NCBI GenBank assembly: GCA_022828125.1
Contig: JAJEJD010000020.1
Coordinates: forward strand, 248,001-312,000
DNA: 64,000 bases
Direction of reading: 5' to 3'
Source: a bacterium
GTDB taxonomy: Bacteria > UBA8248
Shown here: piece after piece, positions 52,820 through 61,098 of the stretch
How the letters are laid out: each line of letters starts with the position of its first letter
Position numbering within the stretch: the first letter of the stretch is position 1
Notes under the pieces: model-generated
Told to the model about the DNA's origin: nothing
Database searches by the model: none
Seen by the model: only the letters and a program-made list of their open reading frames with translations
Translations under genes and position numbers: made by a program

Positions 52820-53458
52820 TTAAGCCGAAACAGCCTGCTCGGCGAGCAACTCATCGATCACCCGGTCGACGCGGGGCTGCTCCGTCCAGCTCGCCTTGTA
52901 AGCGATGTTCCCCTCCTTGTCGATGACGAAGACCATGTTCGGCATGCGGCCGTAGGCGTTCACCACCGCCTCGTCGATGTCGTCCACCAGCACCGGAATT
53001 TTCATGCCGAATTCGGCCACCAACTCCTTCGCATAACCCATCTTGTGCTCGAAGGTGGTGTGCTGGGTGTATTTTTTGAAATACTTGCGCTCTTGCGCGT
53101 GAGGTTCCTTGGAATATACGACGAAGAACTCGACGTCCTTGTCCTTGTAGCGCTCATGCAGTTCGTCCATGCCCGGCACCTGCCGGCGGAAGGGTGGTCA
53201 CGTGATCGCGCCGAACTCCAGAACAATGTTCTTCTTCCCGCGGAAATCGGCCAGGTTTACGGTTTCTCCCGACGTGCTCTGGAGCTTCACCGGAGGCGCG
53301 GGCTGACCGGGTTTGAGTTGGTCCTCAAACGCCTTGTGGCGGACCTTTCTGAACCCGCTCAACTCGCGCTTGATCATCAGAAACGGGTCCAGATACCACA
53401 TACTCCACAAGCCCCCCAAGGGGCCGGGCGGCCTGTCGATATAGTCTTCTTTCTGCAT
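52820..53458 (-). CDS. Deiodinase-like thioredoxin-fold selenoprotein
   Basis: From ATG 53458 (GGAGG 7 nt upstream) the frame runs to a TGA at 53198-53200 and continues without break to 52820, giving 212 residues with Sec at position 87. The site reads VLEFGAIT-U-PPFRRQVPGMDEL, matching the iodothyronine-deiodinase active site (SCTUPPF) and bacterial deiodinase-like selenoproteins. The thioredoxin-fold remainder has VEFFVVYSKEPHAQER and the C-terminal NMVFVIDKEGNIAYKASWTEQPR. A hairpin 11 nt after the TGA fits a SECIS. It is probably a redox or peroxiredoxin-like enzyme; deiodination is not implied. Ordinary gene calling would split it in two. Confidence 0.93.
53173..53186 (-). promoter_or_regulatory. 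SECIS-like hairpin of the deiodinase-like selenoprotein
   Basis: On the transcript, CCGGC-AGGU-GCCGG starts 11 nt after the UGA, so the AGGU loop is 16 nt downstream. Its G-containing loop and distance match bacterial SECIS rules and resemble the loop of the E. coli fdhF element. Confidence 0.75.
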
Positions 53459-53565
53459 CTATCAACCTCCCATGAAAGATGAATAGCGAATAAGAAAAAC
53501 TAGTCCATTTCCATAATTTTGTCGATTCTGAGAAGGAGAAACGCCTCGCGCGTGAGCAACAGGAG

Positions 53566-54339
53566 TCAGGATTCAACTTCGCGCCTTTCAAACGCGCTCC
53601 AGTAGACGTCCATCACCTTCCTGAAGCCCACGCTTTCGAACACGCGCTCTGACGCCTCGTTTCCTTCCACGATATAGCAATACACATCGCGTCCCCTGCC
53701 GAATTGCGCCTCTACCAGGGCGGATACCACCACGCGCGCAAGCCCCTGTCCCCGGAATCGATCCATCGTGTGCAGCATGCCGATTGAGCCGTTCGCATGA
53801 ACGACCATGTAGGAGGCGAGCTCGCCCTCGATGCGTATCGCCGCGGTGGGCGCGTTTCGGATTCTCGCCAGGGCGTATTCCTCCCCCTGGTCGTAGGGTG
53901 AATTCTCGGCCAGCGTCTTCGCATCTTCGGTTTTCAGGCTTTCAATCTTGTGCGTGCTGAAGACGGGCCTGAAATCTTTTTTCTCCAAAATGAACATGCC
54001 CACGGGAGAGCCCCGGATGAGCTTTCTTCGCCTCTCGAGCGCCTTTTGAACTTCTATCGGGATGGAGGAGAACTTGAGATACCCGTCGCTCTCCTCCATC
54101 TGCGCGGAGAGGCGCTCCAAGTCTCCCAGATTCGCCAGTATGGCCTCGGGCCGCCCCAGCGGCGCGATCCAGCCACGTCCGGTGTGCACCGCCAGTTGTG
54201 GCGCGGTGAGGTCATCGACCCACAGGGGGATACCCCCTCCCCCTTCCGCGATGGCTTCGGTAAAGCGCAACCGCAGCAGCCCCTGTCCGCGCAGGAATTT
54301 CTGGAAAGATTTGCTATGGGGGTTCTCCAGCCGAAACAA
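53566..54339 (-). CDS. GNAT-family N-acetyltransferase
   Basis: This 257-residue protein has a C-terminal GNAT fold (about 130-250): AIRIEGELASYMVVHANGSIGMLHTMDRFRGQGLARVVVSALV, in which RFRGQGLA is the acetyl-CoA pyrophosphate loop, and EGNEASERVFESVGFRKV. The N-terminal half is poorly conserved, as in FR47/glycine-acyltransferase-like members. The only start available is TTG 54339 directly after an in-frame stop and without a ribosome site, so the true N-terminus is uncertain. Confidence 0.75.
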   Translation of the reverse strand: MFRLENPHSKSFQKFLRGQGLLRLRFTEAIAEGGGGIPLWVDDLTAPQLAVHTGRGWIAPLGRPEAILANLGDLERLSAQMEESDGYLKFSSIPIEVQKALERRRKLIRGSPVGMFILEKKDFRPVFSTHKIESLKTEDAKTLAENSPYDQGEEYALARIRNAPTAAIRIEGELASYMVVHANGSIGMLHTMDRFRGQGLARVVVSALVEAQFGRGRDVYCYIVEGNEASERVFESVGFRKVMDVYWSAFERREVES

Positions 54340-54453
54340 TTTTCGCTACACTCCCATACTGATAAACGTCGCTCCCTTGAAGGGGTGATTATACCCGTTC
54401 ATCCTCTCGAATGAAGAGACGGGCGCCTAAAATAGACCACCGCAGGAGAGAAA

Positions 54454-55527
54454 ATGAAGGAATATCGCATCATCACCATACCGGGAGACGGGATCGGCCC
54501 CGAACTCATGGAATCCACCATCGCGGTTCTCGAAGCCGTACAGGAGGTGAACGGGGCCTTGAAACTCAACCTTGAAGAACACGAGGCGGGAGCGGGCCGC
54601 TACGCCAAGTACGGTAAGCGCATCAGCGATGAAACCCTACAGGCCTGCCACGAGGCGGACGGCATCCTCAAATCACCCGTGGGCGACCCGGCCGTCCGCA
54701 CGCCGGAGGGCACCGAAGGCGGGCTTCTGGGCGGCGTGCTCAGAACAAGCCTCGACGTCTTCGCCAACATGCGGCCCGTCAAGCTCTATCCCGGCATCCG
54801 GAGTCCGCTTGCGGACTATGAACCCGGCGGCATCGATTACGTCGTAATCCGCGAGAACACCGAAGGCCTCTACGCCTCGCGCGACAAGGGGGTCGGCGGC
54901 CCCGAAGCCGTGGCCGACACCCTGATCATCACCCGAAAAGGGGCGGAGCGCGTGGCGAGGTTCGCCTTCGAGCTCGCGCGCAAAAGAAACGGCGCGCCCG
55001 AAGACGGCGTGCGGCGCGTCACCTGCGTGGACAAGGGCAACGTCCTGCGCTCCCTGGCGTTTTTCCGCGAGATTTTCCTGGAAGTTGCCGCCGATTATCC
55101 CGACATCGAGGCGGAAACCCTGTATTCGGACGCCTGCGCCTACAATCTGGTGATCCGCCCCGAACACTACGACGTGCTGGTGATGGAGAACATGCTGGGC
55201 GACCTGCTGAGCGATTTGGGCGGCGCCACGGCCGGCGGCCTCGGCATGTGTCCATCGGGGAACATCGGGGAGAAATTCGCCTTTTTCGAGGCGGTTCACG
55301 GCTCGGCCCCCGACATCGCCGGACAGGGAATCGCCAATCCTTTAAGCCTCGTTCTCTCCGCCGCCCTCATGCTCGCCCACATCGGGGAGAGCGAGGCCGC
55401 GAAGCAGATTGAAACCAGTGTGTGGGGAGCACTCGAAGCCGGGGAAATCCGCCTCGACGACAAGGGGCGCTCCGTCGACGGCTCCAAGGCCATCACCGAG
55501 ACGGTGTGCGCCCGCGTGAGGGGATGA
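54454..55527 (+). CDS. Isocitrate/isopropylmalate-type NAD(P) dehydrogenase
   Basis: This 357-residue beta-decarboxylating dehydrogenase starts YRIITIPGDGIGPELMEST. It has VVIRENTEGLYAS (the isocitrate-dehydrogenase-like variant; LeuB has RELTGGIY), VTCVDKGNVLRS, the metal-binding DACAYNLVIRPEHYDVLVMENMLGDLLSDLGG and FEAVHGSAPDIAGQGIANP. It acts on isocitrate, tartrate, homoisocitrate or 3-isopropylmalate-like substrates, and the residue pattern favours the non-LeuB group. AGGAG precedes the ATG. It stands alone, convergent with a glycosyltransferase 1 nt away. Confidence 0.85.
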   Translation: MKEYRIITIPGDGIGPELMESTIAVLEAVQEVNGALKLNLEEHEAGAGRYAKYGKRISDETLQACHEADGILKSPVGDPAVRTPEGTEGGLLGGVLRTSLDVFANMRPVKLYPGIRSPLADYEPGGIDYVVIRENTEGLYASRDKGVGGPEAVADTLIITRKGAERVARFAFELARKRNGAPEDGVRRVTCVDKGNVLRSLAFFREIFLEVAADYPDIEAETLYSDACAYNLVIRPEHYDVLVMENMLGDLLSDLGGATAGGLGMCPSGNIGEKFAFFEAVHGSAPDIAGQGIANPLSLVLSAALMLAHIGESEAAKQIETSVWGALEAGEIRLDDKGRSVDGSKAITETVCARVRG

Positions 55528-55528
55528 T

Positions 55529-56248
55529 TCAGGAAAACCGCTCGCGCAGGAGGGTCCACACGGCGATGAAACCGTCTCGCCAGGTGATCTTCTTGCCCTC
55601 CGCGTAGGTGCGCCCGTAGTAGGAAATCGGCACCTCGTAAATGCGCCATTTCGCGGGTTTCAGGATTTTCGCGGTGAATTCCGGCTCGAAGTCGAACCCC
55701 CTCGCGCGGATTTTCATGTCCTTCACCACCTCGCGGCGGAACATCTTGTAGCAGGTTTCCATGTCGGTGAGCGTACAGTTGAAAAGCAGGTTCGCCAGCG
55801 TGGTCAGCATCCGGTTTCCCACCTTGTGCCAGAACATGTGCACGCGCTGGGGCTTTCCGCCGAAGCGCGTGCCGTAGACCACGTCGGCCGCCCCCCGACG
55901 TATCGGGTCATAGAGATCACCGTATTCGGCGGGGTCGTACTCCAGGTCCGCATCCTGCACGACGATCACGTCCCCGTTCGCCGCCACGAAGCCGTCGCAC
56001 AATGCGGCCCCTTTCCCCTCGTTTTTCTCGCGGTAGATGACGCGCGCGCCGTTTTGTTCAATCTCGGCCAGGATGTCCCTGGTGCCGTCCGTGCTGCCGT
56101 CGTCAACGATGATGAGTTCGATGTTCATCGGCACAGACTGGACGCGGGCGACGATTTCGCGAATCGTGTCGCGTTCGTTGTAGCACGGCATCACCACGCT
56201 CAGTAAATCCGTCATCTGGCCGTCATCGCTCACCGCAGTTCTCTCCAT
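55529..56248 (-). CDS. Family 2 glycosyltransferase (dolichol-phosphate mannosyltransferase-like)
   Basis: This 239-residue GT-A enzyme has LSVVMPCYNERDTIREIV, LIIVDDGSTDGTRDIL (DDGSxDxT), VVQDADLEYDPAEY (DxD-like nucleotide-sugar metal site) and a final basic YYGRTYAEGKKITWRDG, the DPM1/polyprenyl-phosphate type. There is no C-terminal membrane domain, so it is the soluble kind. The real start may be ATG 56215 (MTDLLSVVMPCYNE); neither has a clear ribosome site. Confidence 0.88.
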   Translation of the reverse strand: MERTAVSDDGQMTDLLSVVMPCYNERDTIREIVARVQSVPMNIELIIVDDGSTDGTRDILAEIEQNGARVIYREKNEGKGAALCDGFVAANGDVIVVQDADLEYDPAEYGDLYDPIRRGAADVVYGTRFGGKPQRVHMFWHKVGNRMLTTLANLLFNCTLTDMETCYKMFRREVVKDMKIRARGFDFEPEFTAKILKPAKWRIYEVPISYYGRTYAEGKKITWRDGFIAVWTLLRERFS

Positions 56249-56432
56249 CCGGGGGCCGGGCGCATCATTCGTTTACGAGGGTATCGCGCCAAAGCCTACA
56301 TCCTCACCCCTGTACGGTCAATTTGATTATTCAGCCCTCAAAGGCGCTCAGGCTTGGCAAGTGTTGCCCTCCGTGAGAGTATTGCCGCGCTCGGGATTTC
56401 ATCGGAAATGCTCACAGTTTCGGGATTATCAA

Positions 56433-57560
56433 ATGCCATCGGTCCTGCTCGATAGAATGAAGACGCTGTGCGCCCTGCCCGGCCCGCCGGGTCATGAGGG
56501 CGCCGTGCGCGACGCCATCGCGGAGATGGTGAAAGACAGCGCGAGTAAGTTGCGGCGCGACGATATCGGGAACCTCATCGCGCGCCACGAGGCGAACGAG
56601 GCGGCGCCTCACATCGTCCTTCAATGCCACATGGATGAGGTCGGCCTCATCGTCACGAAAGTCGAGGAGGGCGGCGCGATTCGCTTTGAAAAAGTGGGAC
56701 TCGTGGCGGACTCGATTTTTCCGGGACGCGAGGTCTCCCTCCTGACGCTCGACGGGAATCTCCACCGGGGCGTCGTCAACGTGCGCAGCGGACATCTCCA
56801 GTCCCTACAGGGCCAGGAACATCCCGGCGTCGATGAGATGTGGATCGATTTAGGCGCTTCGGACGATGCGCCGATCCACGCGCTCGGCATCGAGGCGGGC
56901 ACGCCGGGCGTATTCCACAGCCCCTTCATCCAGCTTCCAGGAGGAGCATGGAAGTCGAAGGCGGTGGACAACCGCTCGGGCTGCGCCCTGTGCGTGGAGG
57001 CGTTCATGAACACGGCCAATTCGCTCTCGGACAAACTTCGCCTGAGCGCCGCCTTCTGCGCGCAAGAGGAAATCGGCGGACGCGGCGCTTCTGTGCTTTC
57101 CGTGGATGAAGCGGGGAGCGACCCGCCCTCTTTCGCCATCGTGCTCGACAACGTGCCCTCGGACGGCCCGGGACGCTCCGACGCCCGTGGGTCAAAAATC
57201 GGAGCCGGGCCGGTGTTGCGCAGGTACGACCACCAGCCCATGAGCCTTTACGGCTACATCACCCCGCCCGAGCTTATCCGGTGGGTGAAGGACGTGGCGA
57301 GCGACGCCCGCGTGCCCCTGCAGGAAGACGTGTTCGTGGGCACGTTTCTCGATTCCGCCACCTTGAGTAAATCCCGGCCGGGCGGATTGCCCGTCGTGCC
57401 GATCAATATGCCCAGACGCTATTCCCACAGCCCGGTGGAAACATTCATGGAATCGGACCTCGAAGCCATGGCGGCGCTCATCGGCGCTCTATTGCGCTCC
57501 GCCGCCGAGGGAGGAGCGCCGGATTTGAGGCGGGATTATCTGTCGCCCTCTGATGCTTGA
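56433..57560 (+). CDS. M42-family metallo-aminopeptidase
   Basis: This 375-residue protein (from ATG 56433) has M42/glutamyl-aminopeptidase features: LPGPPGHEGAVRDAI, the first zinc His in LQCHMDEVGLIV, bridging Asp in KAVDNRSGCAL and catalytic Glu pair CAQEEIGGRGA. Asp (VLDNVP) and final His in PRRYSHSPVETF complete the site. It trims peptides in the cytoplasm as large oligomers. The stop overlaps an alternative TTG start of the MqnD-like gene, but a GTG 39 nt downstream is the likelier start of that gene. Confidence 0.9.
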   Translation: MPSVLLDRMKTLCALPGPPGHEGAVRDAIAEMVKDSASKLRRDDIGNLIARHEANEAAPHIVLQCHMDEVGLIVTKVEEGGAIRFEKVGLVADSIFPGREVSLLTLDGNLHRGVVNVRSGHLQSLQGQEHPGVDEMWIDLGASDDAPIHALGIEAGTPGVFHSPFIQLPGGAWKSKAVDNRSGCALCVEAFMNTANSLSDKLRLSAAFCAQEEIGGRGASVLSVDEAGSDPPSFAIVLDNVPSDGPGRSDARGSKIGAGPVLRRYDHQPMSLYGYITPPELIRWVKDVASDARVPLQEDVFVGTFLDSATLSKSRPGGLPVVPINMPRRYSHSPVETFMESDLEAMAALIGALLRSAAEGGAPDLRRDYLSPSDA

Positions 57561-57598
57561 AATCTCATAAAAACCACACGTTAGGAGAAACGAAGCCC

Positions 57599-58450
57599 GT
57601 GTCGAAAGTCATTCGCGTCGCCCACAGCCCCGATTCGGACGATGCCTTCATGTTCCACGCCCTGGCGAACGGGAAGATCGCCCAAGGAGCGTATGAATTC
57701 ATCCATGAACTCCACGACATCGAAACGCTGAACCAGGCCGCTTTCCAAGGCAAATACGAGGTGAGCGCCATCAGCTTTCACGCGTATTGCCACCTGGCGG
57801 ATCGCTACGCCATCTTGCCGCATGGGGCGAGTTTTGGGGAGAATTACGGCCCCGTCATCATCTCGCGCGAACCGATGACGCCCGATGCGCTCCGGGACGT
57901 GGAAGTCGCCATCCCCGGCCTGCTGACGACGGCCTATCTCACGCTACGCCTCTATCTGGGGGGCGAGGAACCCGAACACCGCGTGGTGCATTTCGACAAC
58001 ATCATGGACGAGGTGAAAAAGGGGAACTCCCCGGCGGGTCTTCTCATTCACGAGGGCCAGCTCACCTATGAGGAGGAGGGCTTTCATCTCGTGGAAGACC
58101 TGGGCAAATGGTGGATGCGTGAAACCGGAGGCCCCCTGCCCCTGGGCTGCAACGTCATCCGAAAGGACCTTGGCCCCGAGGTCGTGGGCGAAGTGAGCCG
58201 CCTGCTTCACCAAAGCATCGTCTATGCGCTCGAAAACCGGGACGAGGCGCTCGACCACGCCATGGCCTACGCCAGGGATTTGCCGCGTGACAAGGCGGAC
58301 GTTTTCGTCGGCATGTACGTGAACGAATGGACGCGCTCATACGGCGACGCAGGACGGGAGGCCGTCTCCACACTGTTGAACCGCGCCGCGGAGGCAGGCA
58401 TCATACCCGAAAAAATCAAGCCGGAGTTCGTATCCTCATCCACCGACTGA
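57599..58450 (+). CDS. mqnD: 1,4-dihydroxy-6-naphthoate synthase-like protein (MqnD family)
   Basis: MqnD catalyses the last ring-forming step of the futalosine pathway to menaquinone. This 283-residue protein begins VIRVAHSPDSDDAFMFHALANGKI (family HSPDxDDAFMF). It has SAISFHAYCHLADRYAILPHGASFGENYGPVI, GLLTTAYLTLRLYLG and GLLIHEGQLTYEEEGFHLVEDLGKWW (the catalytic-His region). GTG 57599 (AGGAG 11 nt upstream) fits the family start. Other mqn genes are not in the window. A periplasmic-binding-like relative cannot be excluded. Confidence 0.85.
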   Translation: MSKVIRVAHSPDSDDAFMFHALANGKIAQGAYEFIHELHDIETLNQAAFQGKYEVSAISFHAYCHLADRYAILPHGASFGENYGPVIISREPMTPDALRDVEVAIPGLLTTAYLTLRLYLGGEEPEHRVVHFDNIMDEVKKGNSPAGLLIHEGQLTYEEEGFHLVEDLGKWWMRETGGPLPLGCNVIRKDLGPEVVGEVSRLLHQSIVYALENRDEALDHAMAYARDLPRDKADVFVGMYVNEWTRSYGDAGREAVSTLLNRAAEAGIIPEKIKPEFVSSSTD

Positions 58451-58467
58451 AAAGCGGAGGCGGATTC

Positions 58468-58851
58468 ATGCTGGAGGGAATGCACCACATATCCATCAGC
58501 GTCAATGACCTGGAAGAAGCGCGCGATTTCTACGCCGGCCTGCTGGAGCTCGCGGAAATCGACCGCCCGGATCTGCCGAATCCGGGCTACTGGTTCCAGG
58601 CGGGCGCCTGCCAGCTTCATCTCACGGGACGCCGAGACCGCGCGAGCGAAACGACCATCCCGGGCACCGGGGCCGGTGAAACCCACTTCGCCTTCGCTGC
58701 GTTCGATTTGGAGCCCGTGAAGCGAAGGCTCGAAATTGCGGGCGTGGACGTGAAAGACGGAATCAACGCCGGGCTGGGACTTCGGCAACTTTTCTTCAGA
58801 GACCCCTCGGACAACCTCGTGGAGGTGTTCTGCACGCTGGAAGATTCATGA
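58468..58851 (+). CDS. VOC/glyoxalase-family protein (second)
   Basis: This 127-residue vicinal-oxygen-chelate protein has GMHHISISVNDLEEARDFYAGLLELAEIDRP, YWFQAGACQLHLTG, ETHFAFAAFDLEPVK and FFRDPSDNLVEVFC. Its metal ligands are His, His, His and Glu at the expected strands. GGAGG lies 7 nt upstream of ATG 58468. It resembles the VOC gene at 45034 in length and in its DRPDLPNPGYWFQAG / MPRPHFPFPGYWFEAG segment, so the two are probably paralogues. It follows the MqnD-like gene by 17 nt. Confidence 0.83.
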   Translation: MLEGMHHISISVNDLEEARDFYAGLLELAEIDRPDLPNPGYWFQAGACQLHLTGRRDRASETTIPGTGAGETHFAFAAFDLEPVKRRLEIAGVDVKDGINAGLGLRQLFFRDPSDNLVEVFCTLEDS

Positions 58852-58875
58852 TGGAAATCACGAGTAATTTCTTCG

Positions 58876-59958
58876 ATGCCAAAACAAGATAATCTTTTGT
58901 CCGGCTTATCCCGCCGAACCTTTCTCTTCAGTCTGGGCGCTGCAGCGGCGGCCCTGAGGTTTTCATCTCCTGGTGCCTGGAGCGCCGAAGAGAAAAAACT
59001 GAATTTCTATAACTGGGACACCTACATCGGCGAAACCACGCTGGCCGATTTCAAGGCCGCGAGCGGAATCGACGTGAAAATGGACCTGTTCGCCGACAAC
59101 GATGAATTGTTCGCCAAACTCCAGAAAGGCAACCCCGGCTATGACGTGATCGTGCCGACCAACAACTACGTCGAGCGTATGAGCGCCGCTGGCATGCTCA
59201 TGCCGCTCGATCATTCCCTGATCCCCAACAAGACGAACATCGACCCGGTGTTTCAGGACGCCGCATATGATCCGGGCCGCAAGTATTCCCAGCCCTACAT
59301 GTGGGGTACGGCCGGAATCGGCTACCGCAAATCGCGCGTCGAGGGCGTTCCCGACAGTTGGAAGTGGCTCCTCGCCTCGGATAAATACAAGGGCCGCATC
59401 GCACTCATGGGCGATAAGAGCACCGCGATTCAGATGGGCCTCAAGCTGTTGGGGCACTCCCTGAACGCCACAGACCCCGCCCTGATAAAAAAGGTGGAGG
59501 AGATGCTCATCCGCCAGAAGCCCCACGTCAAGGTATTCGCAGACGATAACGGACAGGACTTGCTGCTCAAAGGAGAAGTCGATCTGGCCATGGAATGGAA
59601 CGGCGACATTCTCCAGGTCATGAAGAAAGACGACGACATCGGCTACGTCGTGCCCAGGGAAGGGGGATTGTTGTGGCAGGATTGCTTGTGTATTCCCAAA
59701 GGCGCGCCGCACCCGGAAAACGCGCACAAGTTCATCGATTTTCTTCTAAGAGCCGACGTCGGTGCTGCGATTGCGGGTTTCATCCAGTACGCTACCCCCA
59801 ATTCTGCGGCGAAAGACAGAATGTCGGCTGCCTACCGAAACAACCCGGCCATATTTCCGCCTCCTGAAGTAACCAAAGCGTCGGAGTTTCCGTTGTATCT
59901 GGGCGAGGACCACGAACGCCTGATCGAGGAGACCTGGGCGCGGGTTCAGGCAGCTTGA
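58876..59958 (+). CDS. PotD/PotF-like polyamine-binding protein (Tat signal)
   Basis: This 360-residue extracellular solute-binding protein has a twin-arginine signal (LSRRTFLFSLGAAAAALRF, cleavage near WSAEE). The mature start KLNFYNWDTYIGETTLADFKAASGIDVKMDLFADNDELFAKL is the spermidine/putrescine-binding family signature. GYDVIVPTNNYVERM and LAMEWNGDILQVM follow. It would deliver polyamine-like ligands to an ABC importer, but no permease or ATPase gene lies beside it. The ribosome site is weak. Confidence 0.88.
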   Translation: MPKQDNLLSGLSRRTFLFSLGAAAAALRFSSPGAWSAEEKKLNFYNWDTYIGETTLADFKAASGIDVKMDLFADNDELFAKLQKGNPGYDVIVPTNNYVERMSAAGMLMPLDHSLIPNKTNIDPVFQDAAYDPGRKYSQPYMWGTAGIGYRKSRVEGVPDSWKWLLASDKYKGRIALMGDKSTAIQMGLKLLGHSLNATDPALIKKVEEMLIRQKPHVKVFADDNGQDLLLKGEVDLAMEWNGDILQVMKKDDDIGYVVPREGGLLWQDCLCIPKGAPHPENAHKFIDFLLRADVGAAIAGFIQYATPNSAAKDRMSAAYRNNPAIFPPPEVTKASEFPLYLGEDHERLIEETWARVQAA

Positions 59959-59977
59959 TTGATATAGGGACACCACC

Positions 59978-60406
59978 ATGAAACGAAACAGATTTAACCT
60001 CGCCGGGGCCGTGCCCTGGCGCAAAACCGAAGACGGGCTCGAAATTCTCCTCATTACCACGCGCGACAGGCCCCTGGACGATAAACATCCGTGGTGGATA
60101 GTGCCCCAGGGCGGCGTGGAGCCGGGGCAGACCGCCCGGGAGGCCGCCATCGTCGAAACATGGGAGGAAGGCGGTGTTCGCGGCGTGGCGTCGGAGGAGC
60201 CCATCGCGCGCTATGAATACGATATCGGCGCGGGCAGGTGCAAAGTCGACATCTTCGAAATCGAGGTCGAGGTCGTAGAGGACGACTGGCCCGAGAGTCA
60301 CGAGCGAAGGCGCGTCTGGCTCTCCCCCGAGAACGCCCTGGAAACCATTTCCGGGCATACACTCAGGGGTATCCTGGAAGAATTCCTGCGGAAAACGGGG
60401 GATTAG
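59978..60406 (+). CDS. NUDIX hydrolase (diverged box)
   Basis: This 142-residue NUDIX protein has the start FNLAGAVPWRKTEDGLEILLITTRDR and WWIVPQGGVEPGQTAREAAIVETWEEGGV. Compared with the consensus GX5EX7REUXEEXGU, the first Glu is Gln and the Arg is Val, while the EE pair is retained. This is like diphosphoinositol/diadenosine polyphosphate types. It ends in a four-base overlap with the convergent methyltransferase gene. Confidence 0.82.
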   Translation: MKRNRFNLAGAVPWRKTEDGLEILLITTRDRPLDDKHPWWIVPQGGVEPGQTAREAAIVETWEEGGVRGVASEEPIARYEYDIGAGRCKVDIFEIEVEVVEDDWPESHERRRVWLSPENALETISGHTLRGILEEFLRKTGD

Positions 60407-61098
60407 GTCTTACGCGCCGCAATGAGCGCGCGGTTGTAGTGCAGATAAAGGGGCGCTGCGGCAAAGCCTGCGGCCACCAGCCACCCGAGTTGCTCATCCA
60501 GTTTTGCGGGGTAATCGTCTTTCCCCCCATAGCGTTCTCGATACTCGTGAAAAGTCATCGGCGCATCCATTCGCCGGTTCAGACGATTCCACACGCACTC
60601 ATATTCATCGGGCATGTCGTCGAAGCGTGGCTCGATCCGATCCAGGATATAGAAAGCGCCTCCCGGACGCAGAAGCCCGTACACTTTTTCGTAGACCGCT
60701 CGTTTGCTCTTGTGAGTAATCTCATGCAGGGCCTGGCTGCTGAAAACGGCCGCATATGGCGCATGGGGAAATTCGACCGCTTCCAGATCGTTCATGTCGC
60801 CTGGAAGCGAAAGATATCTGCCCTCATGAGCGCTCAGGCGCTCTGAGGCGAGCTTCAGCATTTCCTCAGAACTATCGAGACATACTACCCTGGCATGGGG
60901 AACGCGTTCGAAAATGAGGGATTCCACCTGGCCCGAACCTGCGCCCAAATCCAGCATCCAGCCATCCTCCGGCCTCACACCATCGAGGAGGGAGATGAGC
61001 ATATCGAGTTGATTCGCCCGGTCGGGATTGTCCCGCGCGGCGTTCACCGCGTCCCAGTTTTTGGCGAACCCCTCCTCACCCCAGGCGTCTTTCGTCAT
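60403..61098 (-). CDS. SAM-dependent methyltransferase (class I)
   Basis: This 231-residue protein has motif I WMLDLGAGSGQVESLIFERVP, the acidic VVCLDSSEEMLKLASERL and the post-motif FSSQALHEITHKSKRAVYEKVYGLLRPGGAFYILD. Its ATG overlaps the stop of the upstream MmgE/PrpD gene (TGATG), so the two are coupled. The acceptor is unknown. Confidence 0.85.
   Translation of the reverse strand: MTKDAWGEEGFAKNWDAVNAARDNPDRANQLDMLISLLDGVRPEDGWMLDLGAGSGQVESLIFERVPHARVVCLDSSEEMLKLASERLSAHEGRYLSLPGDMNDLEAVEFPHAPYAAVFSSQALHEITHKSKRAVYEKVYGLLRPGGAFYILDRIEPRFDDMPDEYECVWNRLNRRMDAPMTFHEYRERYGGKDDYPAKLDEQLGWLVAAGFAAAPLYLHYNRALIAARKT

Noticed and set aside
52820-53458. Two separate genes split by a stop codon
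   Set aside because: The two pieces are in the same frame, join at the deiodinase-like U-P-P-F motif and have a SECIS-like hairpin, so one selenoprotein is the better reading.
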